Source: Hirundichthys speculiger (Eukaryota > Chordata > Actinopteri > Beloniformes > Exocoetidae). From it: a stretch of 64,000 nt of DNA. The stretch's first letter is position 1. Each line of letters opens with the position of its first letter. Positions 45,093-55,670 of this stretch are shown in pieces. The position numbers were made by a program, and so were the translations under genes. Location of the stretch: NCBI GenBank assembly GCA_018398805.1, contig JAGFBZ010002253.1, positions 1 through 64,000 of the forward strand. The letters are read 5' to 3'. The notes under the pieces were generated by a model, which had not been told where the DNA came from, searched no databases, and worked only from the letters and a program-made list of their open reading frames with translations.

Positions 45093-45301
45093 CACGCTTA
45101 CCTTAGTTTAGCCACAGTTAGCTATTTTAGCTTGACTGTGGCTAAACTAAGGTGAGCGTGTTTCTCGTTCACCTTAGTTTAGCCACAGTTAGCTATTTTA
45201 GCTTGACTGTGGCTAAACTAAAGTGAGCGTGTTCCTCGTTCACCTAAATTTAGCCACAGTTACCTTAGTTTAACCACAGTTAGCTATTTTAGCTTGACTG
45301 G
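45093..45301. repeat. tandem hairpin repeat
   Basis: Two to three tandem units of about 75 bp. Each unit has ACCTTAGTTTAGCCACAGT, the spacer TAGCTATTTTAGCTTG and the mirror ACTGTGGCTAAACTAAGGT. The first two units form almost perfect hairpins; the first has arms of about 28 bp with one mismatch. The third is disrupted and includes an extra half unit. Units are joined by GAGCGTGTTTCTCGTTC-type spacers. Confidence 0.85.
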
Positions 45302-45331
45302 CTTATCTTATGTTAACCCAAGATGTTATTT

Positions 45332-45729
45332 ACCTCCGCCAAGGAGGTTATGTTTTTGCCGGCGTTTGTCTGTCTGTCTGTGTTCAAGATAACTCAAAAA
45401 GTTATGGATGGATTTTGCATGAAATTTTCAGGAGTTGGCGGAAATTTGAAAAGGAAGAACTAATTTCATTTTGGCTGTGATCCGGATGAAATCCTGGATT
45501 GTGGATCACTTTCAAATTTTCGATAACATTGCGGTAAACGGGGCCAAAAATTTTGTTTCTCAATATCTCCATTAATTATTGCCCAAAACTCATGAAATTT
45601 GACTCAGGGATTGCCAATGGGAACCTCTATCAAATTTTAAAGGCTGATCCGGATCTGATCCAGAAGGCAGATTTGATCGCAATCTGTAAATCGCCATATG
45701 GGGAAGAAATTGTTGCGCTTGGCGGAGGT
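45332..45729 (+). mobile_element. MITE copy B with ACCTCCGCCAAG termini
   Basis: The ends ACCTCCGCCAAG and CTTGGCGGAGGT are exact 12-bp inverses. The left end also folds on itself (ACCTCC GCCAA GGAGGT). The internal text matches copy A at 583-1146. A 124-codon frame starting inside (45553-45927) runs past the element and has no recognised domain, so it is treated as chance. The clean termini make this the better reference copy. Confidence 0.7.
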
Positions 45730-48700
45730 CCGAGTGCTTTTGGACAGCAATTTGGTCAAAATGAATACAAACATCCTCATTTCAAGTGTTGCGACAAGAA
45801 CAACATTCAAAGTGAGTGTTGCCAAAGACGAAATGAGGACCAGCAGGGCAGTGTTTGCCCACATACGTACGCTTCAGTCGGGCAAATCTACCACCATCAG
45901 TCTGCAGATCGTGGAATGATTGACTGAAAGTCCCAGCAGACTTCTGCAAGGAATGGATCGTTGATCTACAGTGTCTCTTGGCTCCTTTAGCTGAGCTGCA
46001 TTGGAGGAGTTGCGGAGCTGCCAGCAGACCTGACCTACCATTTTCAAATATATACTTATATATAGTTGATGCTCAGTTAGCACAGCTGTTTAGCCAAGCT
46101 TACTAGCCGACCAGTCACAGGAGTCAACAAAACATTTGTCTTGAAATATGATTATGCTCAAATCCCATTCTAGAAATTCAAAAACAACACTAAAGACCTT
46201 TGTGCACTAAAGGAAAAAGGAATACATGGTATGAAATTGCAAATTTCATACTTATTTACTTCAAGTTTGACACAAATTTGAAAAAAAAAAAAATGTTAAG
46301 TCCAACCATCTATTCTTTCTTAGTCCTATTCAGTTACAGAGATCTGTAGGAGCTGTCCAAGCTCTTCAAGTGGAATAAAAATTATGTTTCTGAAAAAAAT
46401 TGCTTCTGTGAAAAATAGATGGAGTGAAAATCATGTCAAAAAGAGGAAAAAAATTGAATATGTTGGTATATCCCATTTCGAACAAAAGAGGAAAGGTTGG
46501 GGAGTTTCACATTTGGTTTAATTTAAATTGAACCAAAGTCACTTCAAGACGTACTTCAGGATGTCTGTTCAGGATGTCTGCTCCAGGCTTGAAGAGGCAG
46601 GAGTCATTTCAGAGAGCTGATTGACCAACAGCTAGTAGTCTGTCATATGTGTTCTTCACTATTTAAAAGTTCAGTATCAGTTTCTGAAACAGCTGTGTGC
46701 AGAGCATCTTTGGTTTATTCACTTTATTGGACAGGTTTCCTTGTTCAGATTGGATGTGTTTCTGTTGGAAGTGGAATCTGTTCAAAAAAATAAAAGCCAC
46801 ATCTTCGCCCAGGAGAATTACATTGTTGATGTGAAAGCCTGCATCAACACAATATAGATCTGAAAAAACAAAAAAAACAAAACAAAAATTAGACAAAAAA
46901 AGAACATCTGGTGTGCCAAACCCTTGTATGGCAACAAAACCAACATGGAAGTGAGTGGAAACAGCTAACACCAATGACATATAGAAGCTGCATTAAAATA
47001 CATTATTAACAATTTAATACATCATTAGGCCCAACATCAGTAGTCAATGTAATCAACTACATTTTGGTCCATTTCTGTGCATTTTCTACAACTAACATCA
47101 CTATCTCATGGGCTCGGCTGTCCCCTGATGTTTTTTCCAAATACTTCTCTGTTTCTGCCATCTCTGACTCTGATGCCCGCCAGCCTCATAAGCTTCTGGC
47201 CTGCCATGCATTCGTGCCTGGCAGAGCTCTGTTGAACCTGCTGCTAGCCATCCTTAGCCTCTCTCCCTTATGCTCATCAAACACCAAGCTGTACAAAACT
47301 CTGATATTAAAAACAGCTCTAAACAGCGTAGTCCAAAAACCTTTTTCTATATTTTTATGTCCAAAAATGTTACGCCTCGTTACATGTTTCTACAAATTTT
47401 GAACTACCAATGTCATAAAATACATATTTGATCATTTTTAATCTACCTTTTTTTTGTTATTTCACATTTAATAGTTTTTTATTAGACTGCTTTCAGTCCC
47501 AAACAATGGTCTTGGCACTGTCAGAGAGTGTGTGTTGTGTTTGCGGTTGAATGCTAACGCCTCCACTCATTGTCAAGGGATTAGGACCGCTAAGCTAATT
47601 CAGTGGAGTAATAAATGATTTTTGTAAACTCAAGATTAATTTGGATTAAGAACTTAAACATTTGAAGTGATGTCGAGGCTGAAAAGAAGCCTCTCGCCGG
47701 GCACGTCTGCCCCGGGCCCTGAGGGAGAGCGCTTTCAGAAACTGTGTGAAGCCGGCCACAAAAGAACAAGGCTGATGGGAGGCCTTGAGCATTAGCGGCC
47801 CGTTTGAATGTGTGCACCTTTATTTCACAGCTCTCATCCATCTTTTTTCTTGTCGTTAACTGGAATACGTGCGCCAATCATCACATGACCAAGGCCTGGA
47901 CAAGCAAGAACGGTGAATTAGGACCTTGTCTGACAGCCTTCCCCAAAACCTTGTGTAGGTGAAATCAGGAAAGAGGAAAGGGATGTGCAGCGATGGAGGA
48001 CAGGGGAGGAAGAAAGGGTTTACATTGGGGAGTGGTTGTTTTTAAAATCCTTTGCAACTTATCTGCCCAATTTCTTTTTTGACAGCAAGGGCCGTTCTGC
48101 TCCGCTGCACTGCATTTGTGTCCACAAACCCTAATAGCCTCTGTAGCTCAAACTCTTCGAAGTTTCCAAATACAGAGGGACTTAGACTCATAATTGCTTT
48201 CTCATGGCGTTTTTTTTTCTTCAAAATAAAACTGCAATTTTATGGAAGTTTTCTGATTATTTCAGAAATTGTATCCATGTTAAAAACAGAATATCTATCT
48301 CCTTAACTTAAGTATTTGATTAAGTCAAGATATTTCATGCTCCTCTTTGCGCTGAGAAACTTTTACCACGCTTGTTACCGCGAAACCTTTTCCAAAGGTC
48401 AAACTGCAAAACAAGGACCCTTACTTTCTGAGAAGGTTTAATTTTGGAGATATTGAGGACATGCTGTGCTACAGCACACTGATTCCATCGCTGGACTTCT
48501 ATTATTAAACCCGCAGAAACTGAATTTCATCCTCTTGGCCCAATGAAACCACTTAACCAACTAAAAGTTCCACCAGACTTGCAAGACTGTGCTCAACCTC
48601 TGCTCTTTCACACCAAATTAGATTAAGGGTAATTTGCTGTCATAGCACATATTGGGATCATGCGCACAAGAAAAGTCAGGGAGCAAAAAGTATGCGAGGA

Positions 48701-49489
48701 AGTTGGAACCTGCCGACGGTCTTCGGTGACACTGTGTAAAATAATTAGAATTAATAAACAGATTAATGAATGGGCGAAAAGAGCAAATTTGACAATTAAC
48801 CTCGTGAAGTGGAGTTTCTTCATTTTTAGCCTTACTGTATTCACCCTATGCCTCAGCAAGGCAGTCATATATTATTTCCAGTCAGGCCTTGAGAAAACCG
48901 TCTACAACTTGTGAAAAAAAAAGGGGTTTGAGTCGGGGACACGGCTAATGTATGCAATCGGAGGCTGCTTCACGGCAGAGAATATGAGGGAAACAACTTT
49001 AAACCACCAGCAGTGAACCTTTGTCAACCCCTTCTCTCTAGCGAGAGCAGTGACGTGAGCAATGTTGATATGTACATAAGATGTATGTCTCGAGGGAGTC
49101 CACTCCACATACATTACAACCACCAGCCTGTCAAACCTGTCCTGTGTGCCCTCAGAGTTGTCTTCTTCTTTCCACTCCACTGAGGAAAAGCCACACCGTT
49201 GGCTTTCACAATGGTGGAGTTACGCAACCCTCCGTGTTAACCACGCTGTTTTTTTGTTTGATAAAAATCACGCAGAAACTACAGAGATGAAGTCTATGAA
49301 ACTCGGTGGAGACGTGCAACATGGAGTAAGAACATATACTGTATAAAAACTGAACAACCCCCCCCCCCACACACACACCTCTTCACATCACCCTTCGGTT
49401 CTCTGAGGAGTCTATTCGAAGCCTTTTTTTGGGACTGCTCGGTGGTGCCATATTGCTGGGGACCGACTCCACCCAACCAGCTGTTAATC
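45730..49489. other. unique sequence, no gene seen
   Basis: No recognised coding region. Frames of up to 112 codons (47064-47402) and 105 codons (46663-46980, minus) lack known motifs. The stretch 47640-47880 is GC-richer and could be conserved non-coding DNA; this is untested. Confidence 0.35.
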
Positions 49490-49620
49490 CAGTGCTTCTC
49501 AATTATTTTCTGTCTCCCCTCCCCCAACCCCCCCGGAAGAAGAAAACATTTTGCGCCCCCACCGCGACTATAAATAGTATCCTTTGTCTATTATATTATT
49601 ATAAGTACACCTCTGCATAA
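49490..49620 (+). mobile_element. possible hAT-type left terminus
   Basis: CAGTGCTTCTCAATTATTTT followed by a C-rich stretch (TCCCCCAACCCCCCCGG, TTTTGCGCCCCC) has the style of fish hAT ends of the CAGTG-TTCTCAA type. The other end and target duplication were not found. Confidence 0.45.
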
Positions 49621-50014
49621 CACTGTATCCTTATTAACATTAAGAGAAACAAAAAAGAAAGAAATATAGATCAACTTTTAACAAAGAATAACTTTATTAA
49701 CATTGTTTTTTTAGTCAGTAAAGTTTTAAAGTGCATCAGTCCCACCGTAGTCACAGTGAAGCCAAGCGCTACATCAGCATCGTCATATTTCCTCGTCTTA
49801 ACTTTCTGGTGACTTTCATTTGTCTCATTCATTTTGTTCATTCTTTCAATCCCTGTTAAATATTTTTCCATGGTGTCTCTTGAGGGTTTGTTCACTTCAT
49901 ATCTCCTGCTCTGTGTTGCGTGCACGCATGTCCGTGCAAAAAAGATCTCAGCACATTATAGCTAATACTCCCTGCACACTGTGATAATGAGAGCGCCACT
50001 GCCTCCTACTGGAC

Positions 50015-50115
50015 TAGGGATGGGAATTGATACGATTTTTCCGATTCCGATTCCATTATCGATACTGTTTAATGATTCAATTCTTTATCGATTCTAATTT
50101 GGGGAAAATGGTGAA
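50015..50115 (+). mobile_element. possible hAT-like left terminus fragment
   Basis: TAGGGATGGGAATTGATACG is followed by repeated CGATTCCGATTCC and TTATCGATTC motifs, a terminus style common in fish. The right end was not found. Confidence 0.45.
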
Positions 50116-52984
50116 CAAACAGTTTTATTAGCATCATTTTTTTTTTTTTACTTAGAAGTCACAACCTTACAAACTCAACAGCGAGGTCAATAGAGGCCCA
50201 AAGCCTGGATAACGTGTTAACTGTTGTAATATGTAACTGTGCAAATACACAAGAATGTGTAACATTTTACTAACAGATTTTCCCTAATAGAAATACAAAA
50301 AAATCTCCCTTTCAAAAGGATATAACATTGGAAACGAGCAATTTTTAAGTCAAAACAAGGACCGACAGAGTTCTGATCAAGTGCCAGTGTTACGCTCAAA
50401 TAGCCAATACTCTGCTAACTCATTGAGGCTTTGTGGTCCCCTTGAAGAACTATGATGCTAACTCGCATTACCTCACATTAATTGTGATCAAATGCATCCA
50501 GATAATGCTACTAAAATGGCATTTAAAACAAGCAGGGTCTGAGTAAAAACAAGTACTAGTGGAGCTCTGACTGATATGTTGTCGTTCGTGACAGCTGGGT
50601 CAAGTTTAGGTCTGGGCAAAGTTATTCAGACTAAAAGTGTGCAGACTAACTAAGGGTCGCTAGGCTAGAGGAACTCCGTTGAGATGAAGCTCTGAGGACA
50701 GCAATGCTATAGTCATTTAGCCATAACTCAGTTAACCTTGGTAGCTTGTTGCTTGGCTAAGCTTTGTCTTCAGACTGTTTTAGACCCACACAGCCAGTCG
50801 CTGCTGTCTCTTAGTATAATTAAACATATTCTCTTTCAAATAAGAACAACGCGCAGCTAAGTCTTTATTCACTGCTCAGAAATCAGGACAGAAGCATCAC
50901 AAAGAAGTTAAAGCGATGAAAGCTAATCATTGACCACAGTGAGCCGTCACTCAAAATTGCATTTGTGGTTTATGCAACATTACCTGATCAGGTACATCAA
51001 AATTTACCCCATCTACAGTTGAAAATAGATGAGAATGCTAACCATGGAGAGCAAACTGTTTTTTTTTTTTTTAAGCAGGCTATAAATATGTTTATTCAAT
51101 GATGATTGACTCACTGAACATATAGCCTCTTCTGAATTAGCATCAGCTATGCGAGCTGGATGTATCGCCTTGAGGAAGGACGACTTGCATTTCCATATAG
51201 CTCCCGTTCACGTTGTATGAAATTGTGCAGTATGGCAACATGTGCCATAATCCTTCCTCTAAGTGCTTTTTTTAAATTTTTTATTTTTTTCTTCACTCAT
51301 CTGAAGCGTCAAAAACCTTTCCTGGAGGCTTGTTAGGTTTTTCCACCGTACTCTTTGCTATAACCTAATTTTGTCTTGCTACGGTTGCTGTCCTCCAATT
51401 AGTGCAGTCTCATGTTGAATGCATAACTAACAGTGGGAATGTAAGTAAGGGAATGTCACAACAAAACCCGAAATAGTGTGACTGAAATACGAATTTACCT
51501 GGAACTGATATGCTTGATTGCATTGGTTGGCAGAGATTGACAGTAAAGGATGTTCATATATATACGTATAATAAAAACCCCAAATCCAGTTGTTAAACTG
51601 ACATAAATAGAAAGCTCTCCTTATATATTGCAGAAAGTCACAACTGTGTTCTAACACTGCATTAATGTATTGTGAGCAAATGTATTCGTTTTTTTTGTTT
51701 TGTTTTGTTTTTTTTTTCATGTAAGGATTGGTCATTGATTTTATTTCACAGGGTTTGTCAGTTTTTGCTGTTTTTTTTTTTTTTTATGAAACACCGTCTC
51801 TTACGCTGTGTGGTCAAATGTAACAGAATAAACAGACTTCTACCTTGTGAAAATATATCTAAGAAATTAAATAGATGTATTCTTGCCATCTTATTAGACG
51901 TGTCCTTGCTGTCTTATTAAATAATGTTGACAAAACACAAGGCGCCAGTATATTCATTTTTGTCTCTTTTCACTTCAGTTCCATAAATTTGAAATGTCTC
52001 CCTGCAGTTTTCTCCATCTGATATAATTAAAGATTGGGAGGGAGAGATTCTCCACTGCCGGAGCCTGCTTTTGCAAATGGTTCAGCGATTTAAGAATAAT
52101 GCTTCTCAATATACATTGAAAAATAATTTATGGATTTCATTGTGCACTATAGATAATATTTAGAGATTCATATATTCTGGCCAAGAATTACTTATACATC
52201 ATAAAAAACACAGTAAACCTTGCTGGCATACTGAGAGAAGAGCGGCACAGTTAGCTCCCAGAAGCTAAATATCTGCTCCAGTGTTTCTTTTCACAATAAC
52301 GTATGGGTTGGTTAGATTAGGGTTATCTCAGATCTAATAAAAGGTTGGACTTGTGAACATAAAAGAAAACTGCATTAGGAAACATGTGAGATGTACTGTT
52401 GCTTCCAACTATTTAGACAAAATCACTTGCCAGACATCATCTTCAGCTTATTTGGGTGATGATTTTTGTGACAGAATGTCATTAAACTTATTCGTGAAAT
52501 GTTTTGATTGTGACCGTGGGTTGACATAGCCTTAATGAGCTGTTTTTCAAGGGAAATCTGGAGCCGTTTTGCCATCTATATATAAATAAATAAGTTAGTG
52601 AGATCAAATTTATTGGGATGTGCCTGACTAGACCAGAGAAGATTAGTGAAGACGTAAACAGCTGCAGAGTTGTATCACTCCCAAAGGTTTTGGCAGTGAC
52701 ACAAATTTCTTGTTTAACAGTTTTTCCTGCTATGCTCTCTGTAAAGACTGTTGTGTAAAGTGTTAACATAAAGCTTCAAAGTTATAAGAATTTACTTAAA
52801 CACAGAAAAAAAAACACTCGCTGTATTTTGGCTCCAGCACAACATGACCAGTTTACGTCATTTCAGCACAGTGTAACTGTTAATGAGTAGAAGACAGCTG
52901 AAGCTACTCTATCGTTTTTACAGAATAATGAGTCAACAAACTGTTACTAAAGGAAGTCTGTCAAGAAAGGGATAAACCAACATT
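50116..52984. other. unique sequence, no gene seen
   Basis: Poly-T runs near 50139-50150, 51060-51073 and 51772-51785. Frames are low complexity. The piece 50950-51020 resembles 26450-26560. Confidence 0.35.
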
Positions 52985-54185
52985 GCCTTGTATCAAAATT
53001 GGCCACATTTTACAAAGAAATTGCTGTTAAAATATTGCACCTGAAAGAACCTTTGATCACACTATCAAGAACTTCAAAGAGAGAGGCTCGAGCGAAGTGA
53101 AGACCTCAGGATGTCCAAATGTGTCAAGCAAGCACCAGGACCATTTCCTGGAGGGGAATTCAGCTAAGAAAACATGTCCACCAGTGACAGCTGGTGGATT
53201 TGAATTCATCTGCATATATGGTATGTATACAGTAAGGCAGAGACTTCAGAACAACAGCCTGGTGTCAAGAAGGGCAGCAAAGAAGTCCACCATCTCCAAG
53301 AAAATAGGACAGAATGAAATTGGACAGAACAGGACTGGCGAAAAAACTCTGTTCCAGCTGAGAAAATCAATTGGCCACTGAGGAAACTGTGGTCTCCGCG
53401 TGTGTTTTCGTATCATAGCGCCAGTGGACTAACCCGAGATTATCCATGTTTAGAGTAGCTTCTTATCTAAAGGTTAGGTCAGCTGAAAGGAGCTTTGGTC
53501 ATGAGCGAGGTTTCTTTGGATCAGTGTGAAGCCAACAACCGTACTCTGATGCACATCAAAACAGCCTTACCAAGACCACTCTGAAGAATTAGTCTTGGCA
53601 TTGCTATAAGCAAACTCTGGTGTGGTTCGTTTGTAGTGTGAAAACTCCATGACCTCAGACCGACCCAACTACGGGCTACAAGACCTCTTCGACTAAAAGG
53701 GCTTCCATAGTCCAAAGGTCAGTTGAAAAGGAGCAAGTTAACGTAGAAAAAGAAAACAATGCTAGCAGTTACGGACTTCTAGCCAATTAGTTTACAAGCT
53801 GTTTTGCTTGTCAAGAGTGGCATGAGCATTTATTATAGAAAAAAAATGGACAACTCTGGTTCAACAAAGCACAGCTGTTGTGTCGCAATGCTTTTTAGGT
53901 CTTAGCTTCAGGCAGGTTGTTATGGAAACATGATGCTTTACCAAGACTGCTACTTACCATTTTCACATGACTTGTGGTGCGACATATAGGTGAGACTGAA
54001 AACAACATGATGTAAACACAAACCAAACTAAATGGAAAATGATACAATGTCATTTAGGGTGGGTGAAGATGACCTAAAGCAGTGGCCTCGAAACACAAGC
54101 ATGAATAAAGAATCACTTCAAATTTTTCTTCAAGAGTAATTTGGTGACGATCTGCACATTTTCCAGCATGATGATGAAACACTAT
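52985..54185 (+). pseudogene. Tc1-like transposon, left part, degraded
   Basis: The segment 53040-53200 translates to phrases such as FDHTIKNFKERGSSEVKTSG, resembling the helix-turn-helix and linker of Tc1-type transposases. VSRRAAKKSTISKK and IGQNRTGEK follow near 53260-53345. Just before 54186 the text FQHDDET matches the second catalytic Asp region (normally FQ-DND). Stops and rearrangement make the middle (about 53400-54060) unreadable. The left terminal inverted repeat was not found. The transposase half continues at 55221, after an inserted element. Confidence 0.55.
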
Positions 54186-55220
54186 GGGCCCAGTCTTGGG
54201 CCAGATCTGCTATAGCCGCTATTTATGGATAACGTGTGGTGGGAGAGGCGTTCCCCCGAAAAAAGCGCGATCTTCCACTCTTGCTAAACCCACTATCCCA
54301 CCTGCGCTACCCGCTACATTATGCATAGGAGTGGTTTGGGCGTTCCACCTGTTAAACCAATCAGTGCATCAGCAGCCATTGCCTTTAAGAGCAATCCACT
54401 TTCCCAAACCCGTCATGGAGGGAGGACGGGCACAGCACCTCTCTGAAGATGAGATAAAGCAGATCATGCATGAGGTGAAGGCTGTAGATGTTTTAAGCAT
54501 TAAAGGACAGGAACATCAAACCAATGCATTCAAACCAGCATTTAGCTGTGTTAGAAACCAGCCAGTTCCGTGTTTTCACCTCTCCTGATATAAGTTTCTG
54601 TCACAACTTGAATTCAGGTTTGATCGGTTTAATCTTACTGTCCATTAACACTTTAAACATCTGTCCCTTCTGTTTGACACATTTAAGCCTACTTTTCAGA
54701 CAGGGCGTGCGAAGTGTGTGAGACGGCTTGGATATGTGAAATGCTCGCCAGCATGAACTTGCGTCTCGGCACACGCTCTGGTCATCTATGGTTTAACTGG
54801 CGAGCAAGCCGATTTAAGACAATCTCTGACATTTTCTCAGGGGTTCAACTGAGGCCAAATCAGGCTTTTTATACAAGAGTTAATACGAGAGGTAGAGCTG
54901 TTTGTGCACATCCACATGTGACCAAGTGGTTGCGCATTGAAGCCATTTAGGTGCGCTCTCGTACGAGCTGACATGAATTTCGGGTGGTGGTATCACCCAT
55001 AATGCTTTTTCCTAAATCTGCGATGGTATGTTACCAAGTTTGAGGAAAGGGGAAAATACACGCCCACTGCCACACCTACAAAGTGAGTAAAAGCGTCGGA
55101 AAAGGTGTAGCAGCTATAGTGGGTGGAAGATGGCATTAGAGGTTAGTGAAAGTTCCTTTACACGCAATTTGAGGATACCGGCTAGTGGTAACGCGTAAGG
55201 TGAGTGGTACGCTCGGGGCC
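54186..55220 (+). mobile_element. Harbinger-like element, longer copy, inserted in the Tc1-like element
   Basis: The left part (GGGCCCAG, AGCCGCTATTTATGG, CTAAACCCACTATCCC) and the right part (CACGCCCACTGCCACACCTA, CAAAGTGAGTAA, GGCTAGTGG) match the 258-bp MITE at 16272-16529. The interior is about 1 kb and encodes a short Myb-like frame. The element interrupts the Tc1-like transposase between its Asp region and its final motif. The borders show TAT and AAT, a possible decayed 3-bp duplication. Confidence 0.6.
54415..54588 (+). pseudogene. Myb-like (SANT) protein remnant of the Harbinger-like element
   Basis: From an internal ATG the frame reads MEGGRAQHLSEDEIKQIMHE, then VKAVDVLSIKG. This resembles the first helices of the Myb-like DNA-binding protein that Harbinger elements carry beside their transposase (pattern FT-EE-x-LV-EV). 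The frame leaves the conserved path after about 30 residues and ends at 54588. No Harbinger DDE transposase is visible. Assignment is moderate to low. Confidence 0.4.
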
Positions 55221-55670
55221 AATGTTACATGGCAAGTGTGGAAAAAAAAGGGTCTCAGGGATGACAGCATTGAAACTTTGGATCCTTTGTCAGGAAACTC
55301 CCCAGACTTGAATCCCATAGAAAACCTGTGGTCATTCCTTAAAAAAGCAGTGGACAAACAGAAAGGGCACCTCAGGGCACTGACACAGCAAGAACACATC
55401 TCCATCAGTCAAAACTTGGACCGAAAAAAAATGATAACCAGCAAGTTGGAGTGAATTGAAAAAGTCTTGAAGAACAAGGGTCAAAACTATGAATATTAAA
55501 AACCTCTCAAAAAATTTGATGTATATGCCAATAAAAGCCTTTAAAACCTGGCGGTGTTCTCCAGTATACGATGGAAACATGTGAAAAGCATTATCTAAGG
55601 ATACTGAAGCAGCAAAATTTGTACAAAAGCAAAATTTGAATTACTGCCAAAACCTTTGGCCTCAACTGTA
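55221..55670 (+). pseudogene. Tc1-like transposase C-terminus and right end
   Basis: The frame reads VTWQVWKKKGLRDDSIETLD, then GNSPDLNPIENLWSFLKK. SPDLNPIENLW is the hallmark around the final catalytic Glu of Tc1/mariner transposases. About 200 bp of non-coding sequence follow, to AAACCTTTGGCCTCAACTGTA, the reverse of a TACAGTTGAGGCCAAAG-type Tc1 terminus, with TA as last bases. The copy is dead because it is split and lacks a readable middle. Confidence 0.8.

Noticed and set aside
45553..45927. 124-codon frame
   Set aside because: It begins inside the MITE and runs past its terminus with no domain, so it is chance.
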